This document shows, in pieces, positions 11,646 through 22,774 of a stretch of DNA of 64,000 nucleotides. The translations under genes and the position numbers were made by a program. The notes beneath the pieces are model-generated. The model made no database searches, was not told the DNA's origin, and saw only the letters and a program-made list of their open reading frames with translations. Source of the DNA: an uncultured bacterium (GTDB lineage: Bacteria > Bacillota > Clostridia > Oscillospirales > Oscillospiraceae); assembly GCA_947176765.1 (NCBI GenBank), contig CAMWRX010000004.1, forward strand, positions 1 to 64,000, read 5' to 3'. How positions within the stretch are numbered: position 1 is the first letter of the stretch; every line of letters begins with the position of its first letter.

Positions 11646-13802
11646 TTATTCACTGTCTGCGAACACGTATTTGTAATAATCCTCCTGGATGATGAGCTTG
11701 GAGTAGTTCACCTTGGCGGCCACCAGGCGGCTGACCCGCTTGACGTAGTCCTCCTCGTCCTCCAATTCGATTCCCTCGTTGGGGGTGAAGGTCTTGGTGG
11801 AGCACTCGTAGGTGCCCGCGGCGGTGATCCAGGCGTTGCCCTTGCCCTTGTTGGCGAACACCACCAGGGGCATACAGTTGGAGTACTGGTCCGCCTCGTA
11901 GTTGGCGGCGAAGATGTCCCGCCCGGAGTAGAGCCGGGAGTCATAGGCCAGACCGAACAGGTTGCAGATGGTGGGCACGATGTCGATGGAGGAGCAGGGG
12001 GTGTCCACCTCGATGGGCTCCTCGATGCACCCCGACCACATCAGCAGGGTGTTGCGGTAGCGGGAGGTGTCGCTCTCGGTGTCCTCAAAGCCGCGCAGCT
12101 CGTTGTAGAAATCCGCCTCTTTGGTCACCATCAGGTAGGGGTAATGGTCGCCGGTCATGACGATGAGGGTGTCGTCGGCGATGCCCGCCGCCTCCAGCTT
12201 GTCCACCAGGTACTCCAGCGCCAGATCCAGCTCCATGTTGCAGGCCAGATACGCCTGACTGGTCTCGGACAGGTCAGGGTACTTGGCTTCCACCGCCTCC
12301 TGGTGCTTCCGGGACATGGCGTTGCCGCCCCAGGAGTAATAGCCGTGGCCGCTGACGGTCATATAGTAGGCGTGGAAGGGGGTGCCGTCCTCCACATAGG
12401 CGTTGATATAGCTGTCCGCCGTGGCCTCCATCATCTCCAGGTCGGAGTTGGGCCACACGTCATGGGCCAGCTCCAGGCCGTTGCCGATGCCGTGGTAGTC
12501 GTAGCCGAAATTGCCCAGGTACTCGTCCCGGTGATAGTAGGTGTAGGTGTGGTTGTGCCAGGCGGGGACGATATAACCCTCGGCGGCGAACAGCTTGGCC
12601 AAGGTGATGGGCATGGATCGGCTGGCGCTGACCAGGGGCGACGCGTCGCTGCCGCCGAGCCAATTGGGGATGACGCCAGTGGTGACGGCAAACTCGCCGC
12701 CGGTGGTGGACAGGGTCCAGTCGGGCTGATAGAAGTTGTTGAACACGAAGCCCTCGTGGGTCAGCTTGTACAGGGTGGGGGTCAGCTCCTGGTCGATGGC
12801 ATAGGGGGAGAAGCCCTCGGCGGTGAGGAGGATGAGGTTTTTGCCCTCAAACATCCCGGTGTACTCATTCTTCTCGGAGGGGATGACGTTGGCAAAATAC
12901 TGGTGCATACTCTGGATGGTCTCATTGGCCTCCCCCTCGGCCAGGGCCTCGAAGTCGATGTCCAGCACGTTGGGCCCGCTGGGGGTGGGGACAGAGGGAC
13001 CCTCCGAAGCCGCGCCGGAGGGGTTGTCCGACGGATCTGCGGCGGCGCTTGGGTCAACCGTGGCGGTGGGAAGCGGGTCGTCTAAAAACGCGTCCAACGG
13101 GGCGTTGGGGACGCCAACTACGGCATACTCCAACTCCAGCCGCGCCGAGGTCAGCAGGCCAAAGTGTGGGATGGCGGTGTTGGCGGTGAACTCGTAGGTG
13201 TAATAGTTTTTCACCGGGCCCAGGATGGACAGCAGATAGGCGGTGAGCTGGCAGGCAACCAGCGCGGCGGCGATGATGATGCGCACGGGGGTATCCTGTC
13301 CCTGGTCGGGGATCACGCTCTGGCGCAGGAGGATAAAGGCCGCCAGCGGCACGAAGGACAGCAGGATGAAGGGGATCAGCCCCAGCACCACTGACCACAC
13401 GGTAGAGGCGAAGTCTCCCGCCACGTCCCCGGCCATATGCCCCATGAAGGAGACGCCGTAGTAGACGCCAAAGGTGGCGCGGCACCCCCGCTCGACGCAC
13501 AAAAGGACGGTGCCCAGGCCAATCACCACGCCCCCAGCGATTCGCGCGGCCTGCCGCCAGGGAAGCAGATCCAGCAGGAAAAAGACCACCAGCCCCGCCG
13601 CCGCGGAGAACAGCAAGGTGCGCAGCAGCGCCAGATCGAAAAAGGCGGTGTCCCGGTCGAACAGGCGCAGCAGCAGCTCGTGATATAAGATGACGGCGGG
13701 GAAGAACAGGGCGGACAGCAGGGGGGAACCCGTGCGCCGCCCGGTGTGGCGGTAAGGGGTGATGCCCCTGTTTTTACGGAAACGGTTCATATAAATGGTC
13801 AC
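11646..13802 (-). CDS. LTA synthase-like sulfatase (phosphoglycerol transferase family) membrane protein
   Basis: N-terminal TM segments; KNLILLTAEGFSPYAIDQELTPTLYKLTHEGFVFNNFYQ, TTGGEFAV, MTGDHYPY. Confidence 0.9.
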   Translation of the reverse strand: MTIYMNRFRKNRGITPYRHTGRRTGSPLLSALFFPAVILYHELLLRLFDRDTAFFDLALLRTLLFSAAAGLVVFFLLDLLPWRQAARIAGGVVIGLGTVLLCVERGCRATFGVYYGVSFMGHMAGDVAGDFASTVWSVVLGLIPFILLSFVPLAAFILLRQSVIPDQGQDTPVRIIIAAALVACQLTAYLLSILGPVKNYYTYEFTANTAIPHFGLLTSARLELEYAVVGVPNAPLDAFLDDPLPTATVDPSAAADPSDNPSGAASEGPSVPTPSGPNVLDIDFEALAEGEANETIQSMHQYFANVIPSEKNEYTGMFEGKNLILLTAEGFSPYAIDQELTPTLYKLTHEGFVFNNFYQPDWTLSTTGGEFAVTTGVIPNWLGGSDASPLVSASRSMPITLAKLFAAEGYIVPAWHNHTYTYYHRDEYLGNFGYDYHGIGNGLELAHDVWPNSDLEMMEATADSYINAYVEDGTPFHAYYMTVSGHGYYSWGGNAMSRKHQEAVEAKYPDLSETSQAYLACNMELDLALEYLVDKLEAAGIADDTLIVMTGDHYPYLMVTKEADFYNELRGFEDTESDTSRYRNTLLMWSGCIEEPIEVDTPCSSIDIVPTICNLFGLAYDSRLYSGRDIFAANYEADQYSNCMPLVVFANKGKGNAWITAAGTYECSTKTFTPNEGIELEDEEDYVKRVSRLVAAKVNYSKLIIQEDYYKYVFADSE

Positions 13803-13933
13803 TTCCTATGATTTGTGGCGGGAAAAGGGAGAATTGCCGCTTTTTTGCGTCTGTAAATGTGTTTTCATATGATACCATAGGGAAAGAAGAATTGCAACGC
13901 CTGAGGGGGAATTTAATCGGAACTTAAAAGGAA

Positions 13934-13959
13934 GGGCGGCCGTTCCCGAACGGCCGCCC
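13934..13959 (-). terminator. Intrinsic terminator stem-loop
   Basis: GGGCGGCCGTTC-CC-GAACGGCCGCCC after the ABC gene. Confidence 0.65.
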
Positions 13960-13969
13960 CATTTTGACA

Positions 13970-16900
13970 TTATTCGCTTCTTAAAGCCTCCACCGGGTCC
14001 TTCTTGGCCGCGCCACGGGAGGGGATCAGCCCCGCGAACACGGTGAGCACCACGCTGATGGCCACCAGGATGGCTCCCGCCACCGGGGGCAGCACGGCGG
14101 TGAGGTCGTCCAGCCCCGTCAGGTCGTGGATGATGGCGTTGATGGGGAAGGTGGCCGCCACGCTGACCAGAATGCCCAGCAAGCCCGCCGCCAGACCCAC
14201 GATGAGGGTCTCGGCGTTGAACACCCGGGACACGTCCCGCTTGGACGCGCCCACAGCGCGCAGAATGCCGATCTCCTTGGTGCGCTCCAGCACGGAGATG
14301 TTGGTGATGATGCCGATCATAATGGAGGACACCACCAGTGAGATGGACACGAAGGCGATGAGCAGATAGCTGATGCCGCTGATGATGCCGGTGATGGAGC
14401 TCATCAGCAGGGCCACGTAGTCGGTGTAGGTAATCTCGTCCTCCTCGTCCACGCCCTCGTTGTAGGCGGAGATGAGGTCGGCGATCTCGTCCTTCTGGGC
14501 GAAGGTGGTGGCGTAGATGCTGATGGCGGAGGGGGACTCCAGCCGCACATAGCCCAGCAGATCCAGGTTGTCCTCATAGGTGGAGGACGAGCGGGTGGGG
14601 GGCATATAGTTGTCGTAGAGGTAGACGAACTGCTCTGTAGTAAAGGGGCTGGGGGATGCCATGGAGGGGCTCATACTCATGGAGGGATCCATCCCCATAC
14701 CCGCGGCCATGCTTGGGTCCATCCCGGCGGGCAGGCCGGGGGCGGGATCCGCGCTCTCCTCCGGTTCGCTGTCGGCGTCCTGCTCCAGGGTCAGATCCAT
14801 CATGGCGGCAAGCTGGTCATTTGTCTGGGCGGACAGCCGCTGCTCCACCGCGGCGGCGTACTGCTCCCGCACACCCTGGGCGATGGCCTCCTCGATGCGG
14901 GCGAACAGCTCGTCGTCGCTCATGTCCGCGATGTAGGAGGCCACGGTGTCCCCGCTCACCCCCATCTCGGCGGCGTACTGCTCCACGATCATCTGCTCGA
15001 TATACTCCCGGGTCATGCCCTCCATCTGCTGGGACACCACCGCGTCCACGTACTCCTGAGAGGGCTGGCCCATCACGTCGATATAGGCCGAGGCTTTCTC
15101 CTGGACGGACAGGGTGGACAGGTATTCCGTGATGGCCTCGGCCTTTTCCCCGTCAGTGGGCTCCACGTCGTCGTCCTTGGGGAAGGGCAGGCCGGAAATC
15201 ACATCGGTGTCCGGGTCGTCCAGCTGGGACTTCAGAATTTCGGTCTCCCCGGTGGCCTCAATGGCGTACTGGGTCAGGGCGCTGGTGTAGCCGATGCCGC
15301 CGGAGCTCATGCCGTGGCCCCCTTCCAGGGGCCGGGCGATGCCCGCGATCTTCAGCCGGATGCCGGTCTCGTCGCTATTGTAGAGGAAGTCCATGCCCGT
15401 CCCGGTGGCGGACATATCGGTGTAAATCCCCTCCGCCGGGTCATACTGGTAATATTCCGCCGGCAGGATGAGCTTGAAGCCCAGGGCGCACAGCTCTTCA
15501 TAGCTCCAGCTCATCTCCGTGGCTTCGATGGCCTCGCCCTTGGACATGGAGATCATAGCCTCCTCCATGTCGTCGTGGGGCATGAGCCCCAGGGCGTACA
15601 GCATCAGGTCGGAGATCTCGTTGTTGATGTCCACAAACAAAATGACCTCGTCTTGGTTCCGGGGCCAATCCCCGTAGAGCAGCTCGTACTGGCTTTTGAC
15701 CTGGCCGGACACCAGCTCGCCGTCCTCCCCGGCCAGCAGCTCCTCCCACACGTCCATAGCGGAGTACATGGAGCCCATGGACTTGAAATAGGAGGAGTAG
15801 TCGCCGCCGTACATGGCGGTCATGGCGTCCTGCATCAGCGTCATCACGTCGCACTTGATGATGTCGCCGTTCTCGTCCTGGGTATAGATGTCAAAATCGA
15901 AGTCGTAGCTGTAGTGGATGGCGGCCATATCCTTGATGCCGCCGCCCCCGTTGTCCAGATATTCCTTAAACGCCTCCAGGTTGTTGGTCTCCACCTCGGC
16001 GTTCATCATAGAGTCCATCATGTCGTACATGACGGTGGAGGCGTACACCCGGTCGGGATCATGGCCCTCTGCGCCCTCGCCGGTGAGCATATCCCGCCGC
16101 GCCCCCATGAGGGAGGCCATCAGGGCGGACATATCGGTGCTCTCCGCCTGGATGGTGATGGGGTAGCTGGACAGGGTGTCCTCCTGCACCTTGGTAATAT
16201 AGTTGTTGATGCCGGTGGACAGGGCCAGGATCAGGGCGATGCCGATGATGCCGATGGAGCCGGCAAAGGCGGTGAGCACGGTGCGGCCCATTTTGGTGCG
16301 CAGGTTGGTCAGCGACAGGGACAGCGCCGTGAGGAAGGACATGGAGGTCTTATGCCCGCCCCGGGCCTGCTTGCCGGTGAGGACGGGGGCGGTATCCTCT
16401 GAGTGGTAGGGGTTGGAGTCGCCGGTGACCAGGCCGTCCTTCAATGTCACGATGCGGGTGGAATACTGCTGGGCCAGCTCCGGGTTGTGGGTGACCATGA
16501 TGACCAGCCGGTCCCGGGCCACCTCTTTCAGCAGTTCCATCACCTGCACCGAGGTCTCGGAGTCCAGAGCGCCGGTGGGCTCGTCGGCCAGCAGGATGTC
16601 GGGGTCGTTGATGAGGGCGCGGGCAATGGCCACCCGCTGCATCTGCCCGCCGGACATCTGGGAGGGCACCTTGCTGAGCTGATCCCCCAGACCCACCTGT
16701 TCCAGGGCCTCAATGGCCCGGCGGCGGCGCTCCGAGCGGGATACCCCAGCCAGCGTCAGCGCCAGCTCTACGTTGGCCAGCACCGTCTGGTGGGGGATTA
16801 GGTTGTAGCTCTGGAACACGAAGCCGATGGAGTGGTTGCGGTAGGCGTCCCAGTCGCTGTCCTTGTAGTCGCGGGTGGAGCGCCCGTTGATGATGAGGTC

Positions 16901-17080
16901 GCCGGCAGTGTAGCGGTCCAGGCCGCCGATGATGTTCAGGGTCGTGGTCTTACCGCAGCCGGAGGGGCCCAGGATGGACACGAACTCGTTCTCCCGGAAC
17001 TCCAGGTCGATGCCCCGCAGGGCGTCGATGGTATTTCCGCCCAGGGTGTACTGTTTGGTGATATTGGAAAGCTTCAGCAT
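13970..17080 (-). CDS. Fused ABC transporter ATPase + FtsX/MacB-like permease
   Basis: Walker [10 protein letters not shown], signature [22 protein letters not shown], Walker [15 protein letters not shown]-terminal FtsX domain ([37 protein letters not shown]). Confidence 0.93.
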   Translation of the reverse strand: MLKLSNITKQYTLGGNTIDALRGIDLEFRENEFVSILGPSGCGKTTTLNIIGGLDRYTAGDLIINGRSTRDYKDSDWDAYRNHSIGFVFQSYNLIPHQTVLANVELALTLAGVSRSERRRRAIEALEQVGLGDQLSKVPSQMSGGQMQRVAIARALINDPDILLADEPTGALDSETSVQVMELLKEVARDRLVIMVTHNPELAQQYSTRIVTLKDGLVTGDSNPYHSEDTAPVLTGKQARGGHKTSMSFLTALSLSLTNLRTKMGRTVLTAFAGSIGIIGIALILALSTGINNYITKVQEDTLSSYPITIQAESTDMSALMASLMGARRDMLTGEGAEGHDPDRVYASTVMYDMMDSMMNAEVETNNLEAFKEYLDNGGGGIKDMAAIHYSYDFDFDIYTQDENGDIIKCDVMTLMQDAMTAMYGGDYSSYFKSMGSMYSAMDVWEELLAGEDGELVSGQVKSQYELLYGDWPRNQDEVILFVDINNEISDLMLYALGLMPHDDMEEAMISMSKGEAIEATEMSWSYEELCALGFKLILPAEYYQYDPAEGIYTDMSATGTGMDFLYNSDETGIRLKIAGIARPLEGGHGMSSGGIGYTSALTQYAIEATGETEILKSQLDDPDTDVISGLPFPKDDDVEPTDGEKAEAITEYLSTLSVQEKASAYIDVMGQPSQEYVDAVVSQQMEGMTREYIEQMIVEQYAAEMGVSGDTVASYIADMSDDELFARIEEAIAQGVREQYAAAVEQRLSAQTNDQLAAMMDLTLEQDADSEPEESADPAPGLPAGMDPSMAAGMGMDPSMSMSPSMASPSPFTTEQFVYLYDNYMPPTRSSSTYEDNLDLLGYVRLESPSAISIYATTFAQKDEIADLISAYNEGVDEEDEITYTDYVALLMSSITGIISGISYLLIAFVSISLVVSSIMIGIITNISVLERTKEIGILRAVGASKRDVSRVFNAETLIVGLAAGLLGILVSVAATFPINAIIHDLTGLDDLTAVLPPVAGAILVAISVVLTVFAGLIPSRGAAKKDPVEALRSE

Positions 17081-17532
17081 AGGTCATGGTCTCCTTTGGT
17101 TTGTTCAAAAAGATAGTCCAGCATTTGGTTGGCGGCCTGAAAGCCCCGGCGCAGCTCTTCCTGGGTGCCGTCGGGCAGGGCGTCCAGCAATTCCAAATAG
17201 TGATCCAGCCGCCGCTGGATGCGCTCCGCCGTCTCCCGGCCCTTGGAAGTGAGGGAGAGGGTGACCACCCGTCCGTCGGCGGTGCCCCGGCTGCGGCTGA
17301 GGAAGCCCTCCCGCTCCAGCTTTTTGCACAGGGAGGAGGCGTTGGCCTGGCCCATGCCGGTCACCTCGCTGATGCCGCCCACAGCGGCGTCCTGCTGGGA
17401 GAGCTGGAACAGTACGCAGGCCTGGAGCGGGGTCAGCCCCTCCGCCTGGACAACGGGCTCCAGCAGGCGGGCAGTTTTGGTTTTCAGGGTTTGGAATACG
17501 GTGAGGATGGAGATTCGATCGTCCTCGTTCAC
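17074..17532 (-). CDS. MarR-family transcriptional regulator
   Basis: LTPLQACVLFQLSQQ...ISEVTGMGQANASSLCKKLEREGFLSRSRGTADGRVVTLSLTSKG; overlaps ABC gene start; GTG start proposed. Confidence 0.88.
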   Translation of the reverse strand: MNEDDRISILTVFQTLKTKTARLLEPVVQAEGLTPLQACVLFQLSQQDAAVGGISEVTGMGQANASSLCKKLEREGFLSRSRGTADGRVVTLSLTSKGRETAERIQRRLDHYLELLDALPDGTQEELRRGFQAANQMLDYLFEQTKGDHDLC

Positions 17533-17744
17533 GGGAATCCCTCCAAATATATTTGCTCCACATATATTAGCGTGGGCTATTCCCGCTGTCAAGGAAAATC
17601 ATGGGTTGTTCACAGATTGTTCAGGAAGAGCGGCTCTCCGACCTTTGGAAAATCCACGAAATCCGAATTGATTCTTCCCCAAAACTTATGTATAATAATA
17701 GGCAGGGTATCGAAAGGCACCATAAACGCATAGGAGGAAACACA

Positions 17745-18854
17745 ATGGAACGGATCAAAAAGAATTTTGGCTTTGGCTGTATGCGCCTGCCCATGAAGGA
17801 CAATGAGGTGGACACCGAGCAATTCAGCCGCATGGTGGACGCCTTTTTGGAGGCGGGCTTCAACTACTTCGACACCGCCCACGGCTACATCAGCACCAAG
17901 AGCGAGCCCGCCATCCGGGAGTGCCTCACCAGCCGCTACCCCCGGGATCGCTATATCCTCACCGATAAGCTCACCGCCCCCTACTTCAACCAGGAATCGG
18001 ACATCCGCCCCTTCTTCCAGAGCCAGTTGGAGATCTGCGGCGTGGATTACTTCGATTTCTACCTCATGCACGCCCAGAGCGCGGACAGCTTCGCCAAGTT
18101 CAAGCGCTGCCGGGCCTACGAGACGGCGCTGGAGCTGAAGGCCGAGGGCAAGATCCGCCATATGGGCATCTCCTTCCACGACACCGCCGATGTGCTGGAC
18201 CAGATCCTCACCGAGTATCCCCAGGTGGAGGTAGTGCAGCTCCAGCTCAACTATGTGGACTGGGACGACCCGGCAGTGCAGTCCCGGAAGTGCTGGGAGG
18301 TGTGCCGGAAGCACAACAAGCCGGTGATCGTCATGGAACCCTGCAAGGGCGGCAGCCTGACCAATCTGCCGGACAACGCGAAAGCGGCGCTGGACGCGCT
18401 GGAGGGCGGCTCCCCGGCCAGCTATGCCATCCGCTTCGCCGCCGGACAGGAGGGGGTCTTCATGGTGCTGTCCGGCATGAGCGACATGGCCCAGATGGAG
18501 GACAACATCGGCTTTATGAAGCAGTTCCAGCCGCTGGATGACCGGGAGATGGCGGCGGTGGCGCAGGTGTGCGCCGTTTTCCGGGGCCAGGATCTGATCC
18601 CCTGCACCGCCTGCCGGTACTGCACCGACGGCTGCCCCATGAAGATCTCCATCCCAGACCTGTTCGCCTGTATGAACGCCAAAAAGACGTTCCAGACCTG
18701 GAACGCCGATTTCTATTACGAGAGCGTCCACACTGTGAACAACGGCAAAGCCTCCGCCTGTGTCAAGTGCGGCAAGTGCGAGACGGCCTGCCCCCAGCAT
18801 CTGCCCATCCGGGAGCTGCTGGTCAAGGTGGCGGAGGAATTCGAGCACGAATAA
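17745..18854 (+). CDS. Aldo/keto reductase with C-terminal 4Fe-4S domain
   Basis: FGFGCMRLPMKD...FNYFDTAHGYI; Cys motifs CTACRYCTDGCP and CVKCGKCETACPQHLPI; RBS aggagg. Confidence 0.93.
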   Translation: MERIKKNFGFGCMRLPMKDNEVDTEQFSRMVDAFLEAGFNYFDTAHGYISTKSEPAIRECLTSRYPRDRYILTDKLTAPYFNQESDIRPFFQSQLEICGVDYFDFYLMHAQSADSFAKFKRCRAYETALELKAEGKIRHMGISFHDTADVLDQILTEYPQVEVVQLQLNYVDWDDPAVQSRKCWEVCRKHNKPVIVMEPCKGGSLTNLPDNAKAALDALEGGSPASYAIRFAAGQEGVFMVLSGMSDMAQMEDNIGFMKQFQPLDDREMAAVAQVCAVFRGQDLIPCTACRYCTDGCPMKISIPDLFACMNAKKTFQTWNADFYYESVHTVNNGKASACVKCGKCETACPQHLPIRELLVKVAEEFEHE

Positions 18855-18905
18855 CAAAAAACGCGGCGGCCGAAACCATGACAAACAGGATCAGGAGGCG
18901 GGAAA

Positions 18906-21233
18906 ATGAGATATAGTCTGTGTGACGGCTGGGAGTTTACCTCCCAGTGGAGCGAGGAATTCCTGGCGGGGGAGGGGACGGCCCAGTCCGTCCGCCTGCC
19001 CCACACCTGCAAGGAGCTGCCCCTGCACTATGTTGACCCGGAGGACTACCAGATGCTGTGCGGCTACCGGCGGACGCTGGACATTTCTCCAGAGATGGGC
19101 GGCAAGCGGCTGTTCCTCCAGTTGGACGGCGCGGCCCACATCGCCACGGTGTACGTCAACGGTGTGGAGGCGGCCACCCACCGCTGCGGCTACACCGCCT
19201 TCCGGGTGGAGCTCACCGGGCTGGTAAAGCCGGGCGGCAATCTGCTGTGTGTCAAGCTGGACACCAGCGAGAACCCCGCCATCCCGCCCTTCGGCTTTGT
19301 GGTGGACTATCTGACCTACGGCGGCTTGTACCGGGAGGCGTGGCTGGATGTGCGGGAGAGCGGATATATCTCGGACATCTTTGTCACCACCCCCACCCTC
19401 ACCACAGCGGACGTGAAGGTGGCCACCGACGGCGCGCCCGAGGGGTCCAGGCTGGAGGTGTCCATCCTGGACAGCGCCGGGAACACGGTGTGGACGGGGG
19501 AGCCGGGGAGTGCCAGCGTCCCGGAGGCCAAGCCCTGGGACATCGAGCGGCCCACCCTCTACCGCTGCGCTGTCCGGCTGCTGGCCCCGGACGGGGGAGA
19601 GCTGGATTGCCAGGAGACGACGTTCGGCTTCCGCACGGCGGAATTCAAGGCGGACGGCTTCTACCTCAACGGGAAAAAGACCTTCCTGCGGGGCTTAAAC
19701 CGCCACCAGAGCTATCCTTATGTGGGCTATGCCGCCCCGGAGTCCCTCCAACGGGAGGACGCGCGCATTTTGAAGCAGGAGCTGGGCTGCAACGCCGTGC
19801 GCACCAGCCATTACCCCCAGAGCCAGCATTTTATCGACGAGTGCGACCGGCTGGGCCTGCTGGTGTTCACCGAGATCCCCGGCTGGCAGCACATCGGGGA
19901 CGCTGACTGGAAAGACCAGGCCTGCGAAAACACCCAGGAGATGGTTTTGCAGTACCGAAACCACCCCTCCATCGTGCTGTGGGGGGTGCGGATCAACGAG
20001 AGCCTGGACGACGACGAGTTCTACGCCCGCACCAACGCCATCGCCCATGAGCTGGACCCCAGCCGTCAGACCTCCGGCGTGCGGTATCTGGAGCAGAGCC
20101 ATCTGCTGGAGGATGTGTACGCCTATAACGACTTCTCCCACAACGGGCACACCCCCGGTGTGAAGCCCAAAAAAGCGGTCACCCCGGACATGGACAAGGC
20201 TATCCTCGTGTCCGAGTGCAACGGCCATATGTTCCCCACGAAACCCTATGACACCTGGGCAAGGCGGCAGGAACACGCCCTGCGCCACATCCGGGTGCAG
20301 GACGCGGCGGGGAAGGAGCACGCCGGCTGCTTCGGCTGGTGTATGTTCGACTACCCCACCCACAAGGATTTCGGTTCCGGCGACCGCGTCTGCTACCACG
20401 GAGTGCTGGACGCTTTCCGCAACCCCAAGCTGGCCGCAGCCGCCTACGCCAGCCAGGGGGAGGAAGCGCCCATGCTGGCGGTGGGCTCGCCCATGGACAT
20501 CGGGGACTACCCGGCGGGGCGGCTGGGGAAGGTGTACGCGTTCTCCAACGCGGACGAGGTAAAGCTGTATAAGAACGACGTTTTTGTCACCTGTCTGCGC
20601 CGGGGGAAATGGCCGAACCTGCCCCATCCCCCCTTTGTGGTGGACGACACCATCGGCGAGCTGCTGGAGAGCCAGGAGGGCTTCCCGCCTGCCAAGGCCA
20701 AGTTGCTGCGGGAATGCCTGCTGGCGGCCAGGGACTGCGGCGGTATCGCGGGTCTGCCCGCCGCGGTCAAGGCGAAAATGCTGTGGTGCATGGCCCGGTA
20801 CGGGCTGAAATTCCAGGACGGCGTGGATCTCTATGGCAAATATGTGGCCAACTGGGGCGGCTCGGCCACCGCTTGGCGCTTTGACGGACTGAAAAACGGC
20901 GAGGTGGTGTCCAGTGTCACCTGCCGCCCTTCCGCCAAGCTGCATTTAGAGGTGAAGGCCAGCCATATCGCTCTGGCGGAAGGGGATACCTACGACATGG
21001 CCGCCGTCCGGGTTCGGATTCTGGACGAGAACGGTAATCCGGCCCCCTACGCCCAGCTCCCGGTCGGTTTCACCCTCACCGGGGAGCTTGAGCTGGTGGG
21101 CCCCAACCTGGCCGCCGCCGAGGGCGGTATGTGCGGAACCTATGTGCGCACCTTGGGCCGTGCGGGAGCCGCGTCCCTCACCGTCCACACGGAGCAGACG
21201 GAGGATGTCACGCTAGACTTTACCATAGCATAA
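18906..21233 (+). CDS. Glycoside hydrolase family 2 (beta-galactosidase/glucuronidase-like)
   Basis: FYLNGKKTFLRGLNRHQSYPYVG...NAVRTSHYPQSQHFIDECDRLGLLVFTEIPGW. Confidence 0.93.
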   Translation: MRYSLCDGWEFTSQWSEEFLAGEGTAQSVRLPHTCKELPLHYVDPEDYQMLCGYRRTLDISPEMGGKRLFLQLDGAAHIATVYVNGVEAATHRCGYTAFRVELTGLVKPGGNLLCVKLDTSENPAIPPFGFVVDYLTYGGLYREAWLDVRESGYISDIFVTTPTLTTADVKVATDGAPEGSRLEVSILDSAGNTVWTGEPGSASVPEAKPWDIERPTLYRCAVRLLAPDGGELDCQETTFGFRTAEFKADGFYLNGKKTFLRGLNRHQSYPYVGYAAPESLQREDARILKQELGCNAVRTSHYPQSQHFIDECDRLGLLVFTEIPGWQHIGDADWKDQACENTQEMVLQYRNHPSIVLWGVRINESLDDDEFYARTNAIAHELDPSRQTSGVRYLEQSHLLEDVYAYNDFSHNGHTPGVKPKKAVTPDMDKAILVSECNGHMFPTKPYDTWARRQEHALRHIRVQDAAGKEHAGCFGWCMFDYPTHKDFGSGDRVCYHGVLDAFRNPKLAAAAYASQGEEAPMLAVGSPMDIGDYPAGRLGKVYAFSNADEVKLYKNDVFVTCLRRGKWPNLPHPPFVVDDTIGELLESQEGFPPAKAKLLRECLLAARDCGGIAGLPAAVKAKMLWCMARYGLKFQDGVDLYGKYVANWGGSATAWRFDGLKNGEVVSSVTCRPSAKLHLEVKASHIALAEGDTYDMAAVRVRILDENGNPAPYAQLPVGFTLTGELELVGPNLAAAEGGMCGTYVRTLGRAGAASLTVHTEQTEDVTLDFTIA

Positions 21234-21359
21234 AAAAGGGGCAGGCCCCGGAGCCTGTCCCATATGCCCTGCGAATTTGAATGGCGGAGGCGTCCCGGAT
21301 GATTGTCCGGGACGCCTCCGCCGTGTTCGGTCTGCGCCGGTATGGAGCTTTGCTGCCAG

Positions 21360-22181
21360 CTATTTTTTCTTTTTGGGCGGTTTTTTAGGGGGAGGAGGTG
21401 GTGGTGGCCCTTTAGGGGGCGGCCTGCCGTATTTAGGCTTTGGCTGTTTGGTGGGCTCGCCGGGGTCTGCCGTCGGCTTTGACTTGTCGTCGGATGAGGA
21501 AGACGCTCCTGAGAATCCAAGCGTTAGCCCGATTAAGCTCGGGATTGTATCGAGCTGCCTTTCAACCCGATAAATTGACTCGCCGCGCTTGCCGTCTTTG
21601 TGTTCACCCCAGGCCACCAGGTAATACTCGTCGCCCTCCAGCACATAGAAAAAAGTGATCACATGGCGGTTGCCAGTTTGATTTTTTACACCCTCTCCGC
21701 TGGAATTTTTAACGGTCTCGTGATACAGCGGAGGACATTTAGAGACCATAAGAGGATTTCCAAGGCGTATTCCCTTAGGTAACGGACGAACCGCTTTGTT
21801 TGCGCTTTCGTTCGACAGCCCCAGCTCCGCCCTGGCCCTGGCAACAGAAGCGGGACTGCCATCCCGCGGTATGCCCGGCAGCGCTGCTGGGGTCGGCGGG
21901 GGAGGAGGCTTCCTGGGGACTTTATCCGCCTGGAACTTCTTTATCACTGACTGCATACTGGTCAGGACTTTCTCCCATATCTTATCGTCTGCATATTCTT
22001 CCGAGAGCAGTGCGGTCAGCCCTGGGGGATAGCCGTTCTCCTTCGCGTACTCCCGCGCGAAGTACACAAGCGCGTAGGGATCGACGTTTTTCCCAGTCGC
22101 ATAAAAATACTTTGAGAATCTGTCCCATTCCTGCTGGAAAAACTCGTCTACCTGTCGGCGCTCAGCATCGGTATACGGCAT
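21360..22181 (-). CDS. Uncharacterised protein with proline-rich linker and Pro/Lys-rich C-terminus
   Basis: PRKPPPPPTPAALPG linker and terminal PPPKGPPPPPPPKKPPKKKK; start overlaps the stop of the DUF2589 gene. Confidence 0.75.
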   Translation of the reverse strand: MPYTDAERRQVDEFFQQEWDRFSKYFYATGKNVDPYALVYFAREYAKENGYPPGLTALLSEEYADDKIWEKVLTSMQSVIKKFQADKVPRKPPPPPTPAALPGIPRDGSPASVARARAELGLSNESANKAVRPLPKGIRLGNPLMVSKCPPLYHETVKNSSGEGVKNQTGNRHVITFFYVLEGDEYYLVAWGEHKDGKRGESIYRVERQLDTIPSLIGLTLGFSGASSSSDDKSKPTADPGEPTKQPKPKYGRPPPKGPPPPPPPKKPPKKKK

Positions 22182-22750
22182 CAGGTGCTGATCTCAATGG
22201 GCTCAATGACCGAGGCCATGATGGTGGTCAGCTTGGCCATACCCTCCGCCGGCGGCTGCTGGCAGGCCCTGGCGTAGATCTCATACTTGGCGCTCTTGTC
22301 CGTGGTGCGGGTGTGTTCGCTCTGGGCGGTGACCGAGCCGGACAGGCTGGCGGTAAAGCCCCAGGCGCTGTAGCCGAATTCGCTCTTGGCCTCTTCGGTC
22401 AGGCTGTTGGAGTCCACCGTCTGATCCCGCACCTCCATGGTGAAGCGGACCGTAGTCTCATCCATGGTAAAGGCGGGCACCGGCACCAGGGACAGCAGGG
22501 GGGCCTCCACCTTGACGGGCACAACTTTGGGCTCGCCGTTGTTGATGACCACGCGGTTCAGGGTGAAGGTGATGGTCTTGGCCTTGCGAATGGTCTTGTC
22601 GCCGTCCTTCGCGTCCTCAAAGGCCAGCTTGAAGAGGTAGTCAAGGTAGACCTCGCACAGCGCGGCCTGGCCCTTCGCTACCTCTAAAATGGGCTGGCAG
22701 ACCAGCAGCCCCAGCGGCAGACCGGTAAATTCACGGGCAATGTCACTCAT
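22181..22750 (-). CDS. DUF2589-type protein
   Basis: MSDIAREFTGLPLGLLVCQPILEVAKGQAALCEVYLDYL...; resembles DUF2589 N-terminus. Confidence 0.75.
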   Translation of the reverse strand: MSDIAREFTGLPLGLLVCQPILEVAKGQAALCEVYLDYLFKLAFEDAKDGDKTIRKAKTITFTLNRVVINNGEPKVVPVKVEAPLLSLVPVPAFTMDETTVRFTMEVRDQTVDSNSLTEEAKSEFGYSAWGFTASLSGSVTAQSEHTRTTDKSAKYEIYARACQQPPAEGMAKLTTIMASVIEPIEIST

Positions 22751-22774
22751 GTGTTTTCCTCCTTACGATTGGGT

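Noticed and set aside
17610-18884. 424-aa minus-strand ORF opposite the aldo/keto reductase
   Set aside because: Shadow ORF; the plus-strand frame has iron-sulfur and AKR motifs
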